Positions 37,231 to 46,593 of a stretch of DNA of 59,641 bases are shown here, one piece after another. The notes under the pieces are model-generated. The model had not been told where the DNA came from. It worked only from the letters and a program-made list of their open reading frames with translations, and ran no database searches. Made by a program: the position numbers and the translations under genes. Source of the stretch: an uncultured Alphaproteobacteria bacterium (GTDB taxonomy: Bacteria; Pseudomonadota; Alphaproteobacteria; UBA3830); NCBI GenBank assembly GCA_944390775.1, contig CALXQQ010000018.1, positions 1-59,641 on the forward strand. The letters run 5' to 3'. Numbering within the stretch: position 1 is the first letter of the stretch; every line of letters begins with the position of its first letter.

Positions 37231-40200
37231 ATGATATCCCGTTTTTTTATAGACCGACCGGTTTTTGCTACGGTTGTGTCTATCCTGATCGTGCTTGCTG
37301 GTTTGGTATCGATGGGGCAGCTCGCGGTAGAGCGCTATCCTGATTTGACTCCTCCAACGATTGTTGTGGAAGCTCAATATCCCGGTGCAAGTGCTGAGAC
37401 TTTATCGGAAACTGTGGTGGCACCTCTAGAGCAAAAAATTAATGGTGTTGAGAACATGATATACATGAGCTCTGTGACATCATCTAATAGCGGTAAAGCG
37501 ACAACTAGCGTGTTTTTTGAGGTAGGTACCGATCCTGACATGGCTATGATCAATGTAAACAACCGTGTGCAGCAAGCAAATTCTGCTCTTCCTGAGATGG
37601 TGAAAAAGTATGGTGTGACTGTCTTGAAACGTTCTCCTGCAATTTTAACGGTTTTATCCTTTTACTGTGATAATGGCAGATATGACTCAACCTATGTTGG
37701 AAATTACGTATTGTTGAATGTCGTGGACGAGTTAAAGCGTACCAAGGGAGTAGGTGACGCATCTATAATGGCGGGTAATGACTATTCGATTCGTGTATGG
37801 TTAAAGCCTGATAAACTTGCAAAGCTGGGATTGAGTGCTTCGGAGATTGTTGCTGCAATTTCTGAACAAAATACTCAACGCGCAGCTGGTGCAATTGGAA
37901 AGCAGCCGATGTCGATTAAGGTTGATCGTAATTACATGATCACTGCAAAAGGGCGATTGTCTTCGGTAGAGGAATTTCGCAAAATCATTATTCGCGCTAA
38001 TAAAAATGGGACAGCTCTGCGTTTAGAAGATGTGGCTGACGTGGAGTTGGGAGCTCAGTCATATGATGTGCTAGCAAAATCGGAAAAAGGTTATGAGGTA
38101 ACGCCAGTGATGATTTCGCTGGCTCCTGGCGCAAATGCTTTAGCAACAGCTAAGTTGGTTAATCAAAAATTGGAGCAGCTATCTCAATCGTTTCCGGAAG
38201 GGATTCGTTATAGTGTTTCTATGGACACAACCACTTTCGTAGAACATTCTATTCAAGAAGTGGTGAAGACATTATTTGAAGCTATTTTGCTGGTATTGGT
38301 TGTCATATTACTCTTTTTAAAAAATTGGCGAGCCACGTTGATTCCTAGTTTGGCAGTACCTGTTTCTATTATAGGAGCGTTTGCTGGTATGCTCTTACTA
38401 GACTTTTCGATAAATACTCTTACTTTGTTTGGATTGGTATTAGCTATAGGTATAGTTGTAGATGATGCTATTATCGTTATTGAAAATGTTGAAAGGATTC
38501 AGCGTACAGAGAAAATAGGGATTCGTGAGGCGACCATTAAGGCTATGGATGAGGTATCTGGAGCCCTGGTTGCGATTGTGTTAGTACTCTGTGCTGTTTT
38601 CGTTCCGGTTTCATTTTTAGGAGGAATGGCTGGTACGATGTATAAGCAGTTTGCTATCACTATTGCTGTTTCTGTTGTATTATCAGGTATCTGTGCTTTA
38701 ACTCTTACACCTGCTTTATCTGTGGTATTTTTGGAAGGCGAACACAAATCTGCTAATGCAATAAAAGCGAATCGTTTTGTTCAAATGTTTGATAGTTTTT
38801 TTGATTGGTTGACTGCTCGCTATGTAAGTGTTGTTAGTTTCTTTTTGCGTAATATTAAAGTTGCTGTATTGTTATTAGCGGCTATGGTAACGGGTATTGT
38901 ACTACTATTTCGTATTACGCCTACTGCATTAGTACCGGAAGAAGATCAAGGTAATTTCATTGTATGTACGACTATGGATCCTGCTACAACACTGCCTAAT
39001 GTTGGCAAGGCTATGAGTTATGTCACAGGAGAATTTAAGAAGAATAATGCCATTGTTGGGTTTATGTATGCTGCTGGATACGATATGCTCAGCGGTACAA
39101 TTGCTTCAAATTCTGCAACTATGTTTGTAACATTGGCAGACTGGGATAAGAGATCTGATGATAGTCAATCGGTATCAGCGCTTGTACGGCAAGCTAATAT
39201 GATTGGCGCGACCGTACCTGGCGGAATAGTATATGCTTTTTCGTTACCTGCTATAGTGGGAATGGACACTACAGGTGGTGTTACTGGTTATATTCAGCAA
39301 ACGGGAAATTTGAACAGTAAAGCGCTAGAGGAAAAAGCTGGTGAATTTGCTCGTGTGGCAGCTCAAAGACCAGAGATAGCCAGTGTGCGCTCGACTTTCA
39401 GTGCAAGCATTCCTCAGCTGTATTTGGATGTTGATGAATTGAAGGTCATGTCATTTGGCGTATCGTTGAGTGAGGTATATACGGTCATAGGTGCCATGTT
39501 CAACACATATTATGTTAATGATTTTTCAAAATCCGGTCGTGGTTTCAAGGTAATGATACAAGCAAAAGATAAGTATCGTGCTTATACACAGAATATTAAT
39601 GAAATTTATGTGAAATCCAATAGTGGAAGTATGATTCCGTTATCAGCTTTTGCATCTTTAAAAACCATTGTTGGACCGATAGTTACTGAGCGATTTAATA
39701 TATTTCCAGCTGCTAGAGTTATAGGTATACCTTCTCCTGGTTATTCTTCTGGACAGGTCATTAAGGCTATGGAACAGGTGGCACGAGAAGTGTTAGGAGA
39801 TGGCTATTCTCTTTCCTGGACTGGATCGGCATATCAGGAGAAGTTAAATTCTGGTTCTGCCTATGTAGCTATAATATTGGGTTTGTTGGTCGTGTTCCTT
39901 ATATTAGCTGCATTGTATGAAAGATGGACATTGCCAATTGCCGTGTTACTATCTGTTCCATTTGCGTTGTTTGGAGCTATTGGTGCGATTGCAATGCGTT
40001 CGATCAATAATGATATCTACTTCCAGGTTGCGCTTATAACGCTGGTCGGATTAGCATCCAAAAATGCCATTCTCATTGTAGAATTCGCAGCAATGTTGCG
40101 ACAGGAAGGGGCATCATTAATAGACGCAGCTATGGAAGCTGCTCGGCTTAGGTTCCGTCCTATAGTTATGACATCGTTGGCTTTTATTTTAGGATGTATA

Positions 40201-40383
40201 CCGTTGGCAATTAGCAGTGGAGCGGGAAGTGCAAGTCGGCAAGAAATTGGTACCAGTGTTATTGGAGGAATGTTAAGTGCAACGATATTAGCACCACTTT
40301 TTATTCCGCTATTTTATGTGATTGTTACTAGATTAAGTGAAGGACGTAAGAGCAAAAAGGCAGCACGGAGAGGATATGCGTAA
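37231..40383 (+). CDS. RND multidrug efflux pump (AcrB/MexB-like, HAE-1 family)
   Basis: Proton-driven inner-membrane transporter. The 1050-residue length matches AcrB. Landmarks: MISRFFIDRPVFATVVSI at the N-terminus, the proton-relay Asp pair in AIGIVVDDAIIVIENVERI near 408, FVPVSFLGGMAGTMYKQFAI, the second-half PTALVPEEDQGNF, and GLASKNAILIVEFA with the conserved Lys. Twelve helices with two large periplasmic loops are evident. AGGAGGG precedes the ATG. All proton-relay residues are present, so it should be active. Lies between its adaptor and channel genes. Confidence 0.96.
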   Translation: MISRFFIDRPVFATVVSILIVLAGLVSMGQLAVERYPDLTPPTIVVEAQYPGASAETLSETVVAPLEQKINGVENMIYMSSVTSSNSGKATTSVFFEVGTDPDMAMINVNNRVQQANSALPEMVKKYGVTVLKRSPAILTVLSFYCDNGRYDSTYVGNYVLLNVVDELKRTKGVGDASIMAGNDYSIRVWLKPDKLAKLGLSASEIVAAISEQNTQRAAGAIGKQPMSIKVDRNYMITAKGRLSSVEEFRKIIIRANKNGTALRLEDVADVELGAQSYDVLAKSEKGYEVTPVMISLAPGANALATAKLVNQKLEQLSQSFPEGIRYSVSMDTTTFVEHSIQEVVKTLFEAILLVLVVILLFLKNWRATLIPSLAVPVSIIGAFAGMLLLDFSINTLTLFGLVLAIGIVVDDAIIVIENVERIQRTEKIGIREATIKAMDEVSGALVAIVLVLCAVFVPVSFLGGMAGTMYKQFAITIAVSVVLSGICALTLTPALSVVFLEGEHKSANAIKANRFVQMFDSFFDWLTARYVSVVSFFLRNIKVAVLLLAAMVTGIVLLFRITPTALVPEEDQGNFIVCTTMDPATTLPNVGKAMSYVTGEFKKNNAIVGFMYAAGYDMLSGTIASNSATMFVTLADWDKRSDDSQSVSALVRQANMIGATVPGGIVYAFSLPAIVGMDTTGGVTGYIQQTGNLNSKALEEKAGEFARVAAQRPEIASVRSTFSASIPQLYLDVDELKVMSFGVSLSEVYTVIGAMFNTYYVNDFSKSGRGFKVMIQAKDKYRAYTQNINEIYVKSNSGSMIPLSAFASLKTIVGPIVTERFNIFPAARVIGIPSPGYSSGQVIKAMEQVAREVLGDGYSLSWTGSAYQEKLNSGSAYVAIILGLLVVFLILAALYERWTLPIAVLLSVPFALFGAIGAIAMRSINNDIYFQVALITLVGLASKNAILIVEFAAMLRQEGASLIDAAMEAARLRFRPIVMTSLAFILGCIPLAISSGAGSASRQEIGTSVIGGMLSATILAPLFIPLFYVIVTRLSEGRKSKKAARRGYA

Positions 40384-41788
40384 GAGTTATATATTTGCTT
40401 GTATATTTTTAGTTGGATGTTCTGTAGGACCGGATTACGAGAAGCCAAAGTTGGATGTTCCTGAGTTGCAAGAACAAAAGGAGATATCGGCTTTTACTCA
40501 GGACAAATGGTGGTCAATATTCAACAGTAAAGTTCTTAATGAGCTGGAAGAGTATGCTTTGAAAAACAATGCAGATTTGGAACAAGCTGTTGCTAATTTA
40601 GCGGTTGCACGCGCGGCTGTAGATCAAGCTTTTGGAGATTTATTGCCATCGATCGGAGCATCGGCATCTGGTTCGAAAAATTTTATATCGACGAGGGGCA
40701 ATCAATATTTTGAAGGGTTGAGTCGTTCTCGTCATGCATTAAGTTATCTCACTAGTGTGGGATTATCCTATGAGATAGATTTTTTCGGTAAGTATCGTCG
40801 TGCTAATGAAGCAGCTAGAGCGATGATGTTATCGACAGAAACCGCGGGCAAGGCAATATACTTAAGTGTAACATCTGAGGTTGCAAAAGGGTATTTTCTG
40901 ATTCGTGCTTTGGACGCTAAATTATCTATAGCGCGTCGTACGCTAAAGAGTCGTGAAGATGCTTATAAGGTATATCAAAGTCGTTTTAAGAATGGCTATT
41001 GCACTGAGTTAGATTTGCGTCGTGTTGAGGCGGAGATGAGATCTGTCGAAACAATGGTACTGCAAATAGAAAATCAATTAGCTAAGGCTGAGACTGCTCT
41101 TAGCGTATTGATTGGATGTAGTCCTAGGATGATTGTTGAGAGAAAAACTGCTACAGGGCGAGCAATTGATAAGTTAAAGATCAATGCTCCTATTCCAAGT
41201 GGTATACCATCAGATATTTTAGAGCGTAGACCGGATATTGCATCTGCAGAAAGTGCTCTTATTGCAGCTAATGCTCAGATAGGAGTGGCAGAAGCAGCTC
41301 ATTTCCCTTCTTTTTCTCTTACTGGTGCTTTAGGTTTTGAAAGCAAAAATCTTGCAAACTTGTGTATGCCGAAATCTGATATGTGGAGTTTTGGTGGAAG
41401 TATATCGTTGCCAATATTTGCTGGCGGAAAGTTGAGTGCTTTAACAGATTCTGCAAAAGCTCAATATGAAGCTCAGTTGGCTATTTATAAGAAAACAGTT
41501 CAAACAGCATTTAAAGAGGTTTTAGATGCCTTGGTTACAACACGAAAAAGCCGAGCGATATGTGTCGCGAAAAATCAACAGGTTCAAGCTTTGCAAGTGA
41601 GTTATAATTTGGCTTTAAAACAGGAAAGTGCAGGACTGATTGGGCTTATAGATTTACTTGATGTTGAGCGTAGTCTGTTAAATGTTCAAATGGAATTGGT
41701 AGAAGCGTTACAAAATCAGCTAAATGCTACTGTTGATCTTTGTAAAGCATTGGGAGGCGGATGGCATACGTCACAACTGCTTAAATAG
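40376..41788 (+). CDS. Outer membrane efflux lipoprotein (NodT/OprM family)
   Basis: TolC-like outer-membrane channel completing the tripartite pump. From ATG 40376 it has 470 residues, with lipobox FLVGC (Cys near 14) followed by SVGPDYEKPKLDVP, the standard start of NodT-type channels. Two repeated helical-hairpin halves follow (WWSIFNSKVLNELEEYALKN; PSDILERRPDIASAESALIA; AAHFPSFSLTGALGF; SLPIFAGGKL). The start overlaps the pump stop by 8 bases. Ends 28 bases before the rpsO -10 element. Confidence 0.95.
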   Translation: MRKSYIFACIFLVGCSVGPDYEKPKLDVPELQEQKEISAFTQDKWWSIFNSKVLNELEEYALKNNADLEQAVANLAVARAAVDQAFGDLLPSIGASASGSKNFISTRGNQYFEGLSRSRHALSYLTSVGLSYEIDFFGKYRRANEAARAMMLSTETAGKAIYLSVTSEVAKGYFLIRALDAKLSIARRTLKSREDAYKVYQSRFKNGYCTELDLRRVEAEMRSVETMVLQIENQLAKAETALSVLIGCSPRMIVERKTATGRAIDKLKINAPIPSGIPSDILERRPDIASAESALIAANAQIGVAEAAHFPSFSLTGALGFESKNLANLCMPKSDMWSFGGSISLPIFAGGKLSALTDSAKAQYEAQLAIYKKTVQTAFKEVLDALVTTRKSRAICVAKNQQVQALQVSYNLALKQESAGLIGLIDLLDVERSLLNVQMELVEALQNQLNATVDLCKALGGGWHTSQLLK

Positions 41789-41817
41789 TTGCGTTTTAAT
41801 GAAAGTGTAATTATACT
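41789..41817 (+). promoter_or_regulatory. rpsO-pnp promoter
   Basis: TTGCGT (41789-41794) and TATACT (41812-41817) are exactly 17 bases apart, about 53 bases upstream of the rpsO ATG. Its -35 overlaps the last base of the efflux channel stop region. Same TTGCGT -35 form as birA and murA. Confidence 0.7.
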
Positions 41818-41869
41818 GGTGCAGGCTGAGCGACATTTCGGCTGTTAATAAAGAGAATAGGAGAGTATT

Positions 41870-42139
41870 ATGACAATGTCGAGTCAAGAAAAAACTGAAA
41901 TTATTAAAAAATTCGCTACTCATGCGGGAGATACGGGTTCTCCTGAGGTTCAGGTAGCTATTCTAACATCTCGCATCAATATGTTGGGAGAACATATGAA
42001 TGAGCATCCTAAAGATTTTCATTCTAGGAGAGGGTTGTTAGCGATGGTTAGTCGTCGTCGTAAATTGTTGAACTACTTAAAAAAGACTGCCACAGTACGT
42101 TATGTTGAGTTGATAAAAACTCTTGGTCTCAGAGGTTAA
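41870..42139 (+). CDS. rpsO: 30S ribosomal protein S15
   Basis: Small-subunit protein binding the central domain of 16S rRNA. The 89-residue sequence is canonical: [40 protein letters not shown] and [21 protein letters not shown] 41870 is favoured over a second ATG two codons on, because AGGAG lies six bases before it. Followed by pnp after 19 bases, the conserved rpsO-pnp pair. Confidence 0.97.
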   Translation: MTMSSQEKTEIIKKFATHAGDTGSPEVQVAILTSRINMLGEHMNEHPKDFHSRRGLLAMVSRRRKLLNYLKKTATVRYVELIKTLGLRG

Positions 42140-42158
42140 TCTCGGAGGTAGAGTAATA

Positions 42159-44228
42159 ATGGTGGTTACGAAAGAAATAGTATGGGGAGGACGTCCTCTA
42201 TCCATAGAAGTGGGACGTTGGGCTAAACAAGCGACAGGTTCAGCTGTTGTGCGTTATGGTGGAACAACGGTTCTGTGTACAGTTGTCGCTGGAGCAAAGC
42301 CTGCATCGGATGATGATTTTTTCCCGCTTACCGTAAATTATATAGAAAAGTTTTACGCTGCCGGAAAGATTCCTGGTGGGTTTGTTAAGCGAGAAGGACG
42401 TCCATCTGAAAGAGAAACTTTGGTATCGCGTCTGATTGATAGGCCGATTCGTCCTTTGTTTCATAAAAACTTTCGTAATGAAACTCAAGTAGTTTGTACT
42501 GTGCTTAGTTTTGATGGTACTAATGAAAGCGATATCATATCTATTGTCGGGACATCTGCTGCTTTGGCAGTTTCGGGCTTGCCATTTTTATCGACAATTG
42601 CTGCTGTTCGTATTGGTTATGAAAACGGAGAATTTATATTAAATCCACCCGTTGGTCATACATCCGAGCTTGATTTGGTTATGGCAGCCTCAAAAGATGG
42701 GATACTGATGGTAGAGTCAGGTGCAAGAGAATTATCCGAAGGACAAATGCTTGCTGCTTTGAAATTTGGACATGAGGCATGTCAACCTGTAATAGATATG
42801 ATTGATAGCATCAGTCGAGAGTGTGCCAAATCTGAGTGGTCTATCGCGGAGGATAATCCTTTGCGTGCTGAAGCAATACAAATCATACAAAAGAATTACA
42901 ATGATCGGATTGCTGAGGCATATAGGGGTGCAACTAAGCATGATCGTAATGAATCATTAGCTAAACTCAAGGAAGCGGTTATAAGCGAGATAACAGAAGA
43001 TGCTCGTTTTTCGTCTGAGCTGGTTGAGCAGGCTTTTTTTGATTCTTGTTCTCTTTTTGTGCGAGAAAAGATTTTGAGCACAGGTCATCGTATAGATGAG
43101 AGAGGTACAAAGGATATAAGGCCGATTTCTATTGATGTCGGTGTGCTACCTGGCGTGCATGGAACAGCCGTGTTTATGCGTGGCGAAACACAGGTTTTGG
43201 CAGTGACCACATTGGGTACAGCTCAAGATGAACAAGTGATAGATGGATTAATAAACGAGTACAGCGAGTCGTTTCTGCTGCATTATAACTTTCCACCATT
43301 TTCTGTGGGAGAAATTGGTAGACTTGGTGCTCCAGGAAGGCGTGAAATTGGTCATGGTCGTTTGGCATGGAGAGCGGTTAGTCCGGTTTTGCCACCGAAA
43401 CAGGATTTTCCTTATACTGTTCGTGTCGTATCTGAGGTGTTATCATGCAATGGTTCATCTTCAATGGCAACAGTATGCGGTGCATCATTATCGATGATGG
43501 ATGCTGGTGTTCCGATAAAAAGTGCTGTAGCTGGTATTGCAATGGGATTGATATTGAGTGACGATCGGTATGAAATTCTAAGCGATATCATGGGAGAAGA
43601 AGACCATCTTGGGGATATGGATTTCAAAGTTGCCGGAACGCGAGAAGGCATTACTGCATTGCAGATGGATATAAAGGTCACCGGTGTTACTTTTGAAATT
43701 ATGGAAAAGGCTTTGCAGCAAGCTCGTGATGGTCGAATTTTTATATTGGATGAAATGGCTAAGGTATTGCCAACTGCTAGAGAGCAGCTTAGTCAATATG
43801 CGCCTAAGATGGTTACATTTGCTGTGCCTAGGGATAAGATTCGCGAAATTATTGGATCTGGAGGTAAGGTTATTCGCGGGATTATCGAACAGACAGGAGC
43901 AAAAGTCGATATTGATGATGATGGTAATATTGCTGTGGCAGCAAAAAATAGTGAAGCGTTAAATGCTGCTGTCCAGATGATTAATGAAATTGCATTCGAT
44001 CCTGAAGTTGGAGCTATATATTCTGCTACGGTCGTAAAGATTACGGAATTTGGTGCTTTTGTGCGGTATTATGGTGCTCGTGAAGGACTGGTTCATATCA
44101 GTGAAATGTCAGAGGAACGAGTTGAAAAAGTATCAGATGTTATGCAGGAAGGAGATACGATTTCCGTTAAATATCTTGGTATGGATAATAAAGGCCGAGC
44201 AAAATTAACGATGAAATTTAAGCGATAA
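42159..44228 (+). CDS. pnp: Polyribonucleotide nucleotidyltransferase (PNPase)
   Basis: Phosphorolytic 3'-5' exoribonuclease. The 689-residue protein (ATG 42159, GGAGGT nine bases upstream) has two RNase PH cores (VRYGGTTVLCTVVAGAKP and FFPLTVNYIEKFYAAGKIPG; then RGETQVLAVTTLGTAQDEQ and YNFPPFSVGEIGR, with GEEDHLGDMDFKVAGT), a KH domain (IREIIGSGGKVIRGIIEQTG) and an S1 domain (FGAFVRYYGAREGLVHISE). It stops right after S1, with no acidic tail. With RNase J it supplies both directions of RNA decay in this window. Confidence 0.97.
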   Translation: MVVTKEIVWGGRPLSIEVGRWAKQATGSAVVRYGGTTVLCTVVAGAKPASDDDFFPLTVNYIEKFYAAGKIPGGFVKREGRPSERETLVSRLIDRPIRPLFHKNFRNETQVVCTVLSFDGTNESDIISIVGTSAALAVSGLPFLSTIAAVRIGYENGEFILNPPVGHTSELDLVMAASKDGILMVESGARELSEGQMLAALKFGHEACQPVIDMIDSISRECAKSEWSIAEDNPLRAEAIQIIQKNYNDRIAEAYRGATKHDRNESLAKLKEAVISEITEDARFSSELVEQAFFDSCSLFVREKILSTGHRIDERGTKDIRPISIDVGVLPGVHGTAVFMRGETQVLAVTTLGTAQDEQVIDGLINEYSESFLLHYNFPPFSVGEIGRLGAPGRREIGHGRLAWRAVSPVLPPKQDFPYTVRVVSEVLSCNGSSSMATVCGASLSMMDAGVPIKSAVAGIAMGLILSDDRYEILSDIMGEEDHLGDMDFKVAGTREGITALQMDIKVTGVTFEIMEKALQQARDGRIFILDEMAKVLPTAREQLSQYAPKMVTFAVPRDKIREIIGSGGKVIRGIIEQTGAKVDIDDDGNIAVAAKNSEALNAAVQMINEIAFDPEVGAIYSATVVKITEFGAFVRYYGAREGLVHISEMSEERVEKVSDVMQEGDTISVKYLGMDNKGRAKLTMKFKR

Positions 44229-44233
44229 AGGGT

Positions 44234-44252
44234 AGGGGAAGGGCATCTTCCC
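44234..44252 (+). terminator. GC-rich hairpin after pnp
   Basis: GGGGAA (44234-44239) pairs with TTCCCC (44247-44252) across a 7-base loop, 6 bases past the pnp stop. No T-run follows, so it may stabilise the 3' end or act as a weak terminator. Confidence 0.45.
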
Positions 44253-44421
44253 CAGCGTTAGATTAAGTATTTGTAGATCATTATTTTTTCTTAGTTATAT
44301 ATTCATTAACTTATATTCATGTAGTTTAAGTACGAAAAATTAGAATTAACTGTTGATTTTGTCAATTTTTGAATACATATAATAATTGTACTAATTGACT
44401 GTTAAAATGGAGGCTGAGGGT

Positions 44422-44886
44422 ATGATAAGGTATCTGTTATTACTAACGAGTTTATTTGCTGTTGCAACGTCTAATGCATGGCAGAAAGCAAAAAAGCCAA
44501 CTAAATCTAGAGATTCGGTTGTGATTATACATAACGGTAAATCAGTAACTTATGATAAAAGACGTGCAATGCAAAATAGCACTCTTAAATATCAGCAATT
44601 AAAATCAATTACAAGAGCGCGCAGCAATGTTCTTTTGCAAAAATATATTCAGCAAAACAAAAATCAGAAAAAGGCTAGGGACGCAGTTGTAATTGTGCAT
44701 AATGGAAAGCTATTAACAAATGATAAAAAACGTGCAGAACGCAATAATGCTTTTAAATATCAGCAACTAAAAGCAATAACACAAAAGCGTACTAATGCCC
44801 TTTTACAAAAACACATTCAGCAGAACAGAGCGCAAGCAAGAAAGATAGCTCAGTATCGTAATCTTCTGATGAGACCTGGTTGTTAG
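44422..44886 (+). CDS. Small basic secreted protein with an internal 56-residue tandem duplication
   Basis: Family not recognised. The 154-residue protein starts at ATG 44422 (GGAGG eight bases upstream) with a signal peptide (residues 1-19, LLTSLFAVATSNA). The mature part is two copies of one unit: residues about 30-85 and 86-141 align with a period of 56 residues (168 bases). Shared elements are RD-VVI-HNGK, YDK/NDK-R, KYQQLK-IT and LLQK-IQQN. It is strongly basic (many K and R) with almost no acidic residues. That fits nucleic-acid or envelope-polymer binding outside the cytoplasm, but this is only inference. Preceded by 190 AT-rich bases containing a possible TATAAT and followed at once by comF. 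Confidence 0.72.
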   Translation: MIRYLLLLTSLFAVATSNAWQKAKKPTKSRDSVVIIHNGKSVTYDKRRAMQNSTLKYQQLKSITRARSNVLLQKYIQQNKNQKKARDAVVIVHNGKLLTNDKKRAERNNAFKYQQLKAITQKRTNALLQKHIQQNRAQARKIAQYRNLLMRPGC

Positions 44887-44899
44887 TTAATTTGTGGTA

Positions 44900-45601
44900 A
44901 TGATGGGGTTTTTAAAATTTGTACAGGATTTTTGTTACCCACCTTTATGTTATCTGTGTGGAAACTTTTTGGCAGAGCATGGCTTATGCGCAAATTGTTG
45001 GGGACGGATAAAATGGATTTCCGCCCCTTATTGTAATGTTTGTGGTAGACCGTTTGATATTGCAATGCATCAAACATGTGCTGGTTGTTTGCATAAGATG
45101 CCACATTTTGATCATGTAGTATCGGTATGTTGTTATGACGAAATATCTCGCAACATGATTATACGCTTTAAGTATGCTGATGATACCTATTTAACCCAGT
45201 TGTTTGCAAAATGGATGATACGCGCAGGTGAAGAAATATTATCAAGTGCCGATATGTTGATTCCTGTTCCAATGACGCTTTTGAAACGTTTAAAACGCAA
45301 ATATAATCAGGCAGAATTATTAGCAATGGAAATATCTAAGCATGCTAAAATTCTGTATCAGCCAGAGCTGCTCTATAAATCGAAAAATACATCTCCTCAA
45401 GAATCTTTAACAAAAAAACAACGAGAGAAGAATCTGAAAAATGTATTTTCCATAAAAGAAGAGTATGCAGTGCAAGGAAAGAACATAGTTCTCATTGACG
45501 ATGTTATGACTACTGGTTCTACTCTTAATGAATGTGCAAAAATTCTCAAAATTCATGGAGCAAAAACTGTTTGTGCTATTACAATAGCGACAGTAGTATA
45601 A
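44900..45601 (+). CDS. comF: ComF family phosphoribosyltransferase-like protein
   Basis: ComF/GntX family protein linked to DNA uptake in transformable bacteria. The N-terminus has paired zinc-finger-type Cys (LCYLCG near 18, LCANCWGRI, YCNVCGRPF and CAGCLHK). It is followed by a phosphoribosyltransferase domain with ADMLIPVPMTLLKRLKRKYNQAE and the PRPP loop IVLIDDVMTTGSTLNECA near 200. About 233 residues, normal length. Start uncertain: ATG 44900 or 44903 (GTG 44894 is possible), none with a good ribosome site, so translation may be coupled to the preceding gene. Other competence genes are not visible here. Confidence 0.88.
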   Translation: MMGFLKFVQDFCYPPLCYLCGNFLAEHGLCANCWGRIKWISAPYCNVCGRPFDIAMHQTCAGCLHKMPHFDHVVSVCCYDEISRNMIIRFKYADDTYLTQLFAKWMIRAGEEILSSADMLIPVPMTLLKRLKRKYNQAELLAMEISKHAKILYQPELLYKSKNTSPQESLTKKQREKNLKNVFSIKEEYAVQGKNIVLIDDVMTTGSTLNECAKILKIHGAKTVCAITIATVV

Positions 45602-45691
45602 ACGTTATTTTACGCTAATAGTCTGATGATTTTGAGTATCGCTTTATAGAAACATTATGTGTTATGATGAATCTATATAGGGAGGGAAGTA

Positions 45692-45949
45692 ATGGGTGAA
45701 ATTTTTGGTCTTATAGCTTTAATCACATCGATCATCGGCTTATGTCCACAAGTTTACAAATCATACAGAACTAAGTCTACGGATGACATATCGATGTTCA
45801 TGTTAATCAATTATTTGGTATGTTCAATTGCGTGGGTAATTCATGGAATTTCGATAGCATCTCAATGTGTGGTATGGAGCAATATCTTTGGTACTGTAAT
45901 AGTATGCATTTCTATTTGGCAGAAGAGACATTATGAGCGACGTGCTTGA
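45692..45949 (+). CDS. SemiSWEET-like PQ-loop membrane transporter
   Basis: An 85-residue protein with three hydrophobic helices (about 4-20, 34-52, 58-76) and the PQ-loop signature GLCPQVYKSYRTKSTDDISM. SemiSWEETs work as dimers that move sugars or other small solutes across the inner membrane. GGGAGGG precedes the ATG. A possible promoter (TTGAGT-N17-TTATGT) lies in 45631-45660. The 3' end overlaps the thiamine pyrophosphokinase start by 17 bases, so the two are translated together; this points to a substrate in the thiamine pathway (inference). Confidence 0.85.
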   Translation: MGEIFGLIALITSIIGLCPQVYKSYRTKSTDDISMFMLINYLVCSIAWVIHGISIASQCVVWSNIFGTVIVCISIWQKRHYERRA

Positions 45950-46577
45950 AAAACTGCTAGATGGTTATCGTTCTATTATTTGTTTAAACGGAGAATGTCC
46001 AGGACACTTTTTGAAAAAGACTAGTTTGCCGATTATTGCTGCGGATGGTGCGGCGAACAGTCTTGTATCAATGGGCATTTCTCCATCTGTAATTGTGGGC
46101 GATTTAGACAGTGTAGATCCTCTTCTTTTACAACAGTACGAATATAGGTTGGTTAAGGATCAAAATTCCTCTGATTTTGAGAAAGCTATTTGTTATGTAA
46201 AAGATAATCAGTTGAATCCATCGATTGTCACTGGCGTAGGTGGTGGTTTTTTAGATCATATATTGAACAACCTCTCCATATGGCAGAAAGAGGAAAAGCT
46301 CCTATATATTGCTGAATCTATGATTGGAATAATTATTCAGCATGATATAGAGATTAGTTTGCCTTTACACACAAAATTATCAATTTTTGGCATGCCAAAC
46401 GCCATTGTACAATCGACTGGACTGAAGTGGGAGCTAAACGACTATAGCTTAGATTTTTGGCAGCAGAATTCATGCTACAATCGTACTATTTCTGATGTGA
46501 TATCGCTTCAAGTTAAATCTGGGCGAATTCTCGTACTATTTTACACTACTCCAATTATGGACTGTGGTAGCGCCTAA
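45933..46577 (+). CDS. Thiamine pyrophosphokinase
   Basis: Converts thiamine plus ATP to thiamine diphosphate in the cytosol. The 214-residue protein has the family blocks IAADGAANSL near 33, VGDLDSVDP near 53, KDQNSSDFEKAI near 75 and a C-terminal beta domain. The enzyme uses preformed thiamine, so its presence implies uptake from outside, probably the host. Overlaps the SemiSWEET gene by 17 bases and is convergent with the KimA-like gene, with a gap of only 16 bases. Confidence 0.9.
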   Translation: MSDVLEKLLDGYRSIICLNGECPGHFLKKTSLPIIAADGAANSLVSMGISPSVIVGDLDSVDPLLLQQYEYRLVKDQNSSDFEKAICYVKDNQLNPSIVTGVGGGFLDHILNNLSIWQKEEKLLYIAESMIGIIIQHDIEISLPLHTKLSIFGMPNAIVQSTGLKWELNDYSLDFWQQNSCYNRTISDVISLQVKSGRILVLFYTTPIMDCGSA

Positions 46578-46593
46578 TCTTTTGTGCATATTA

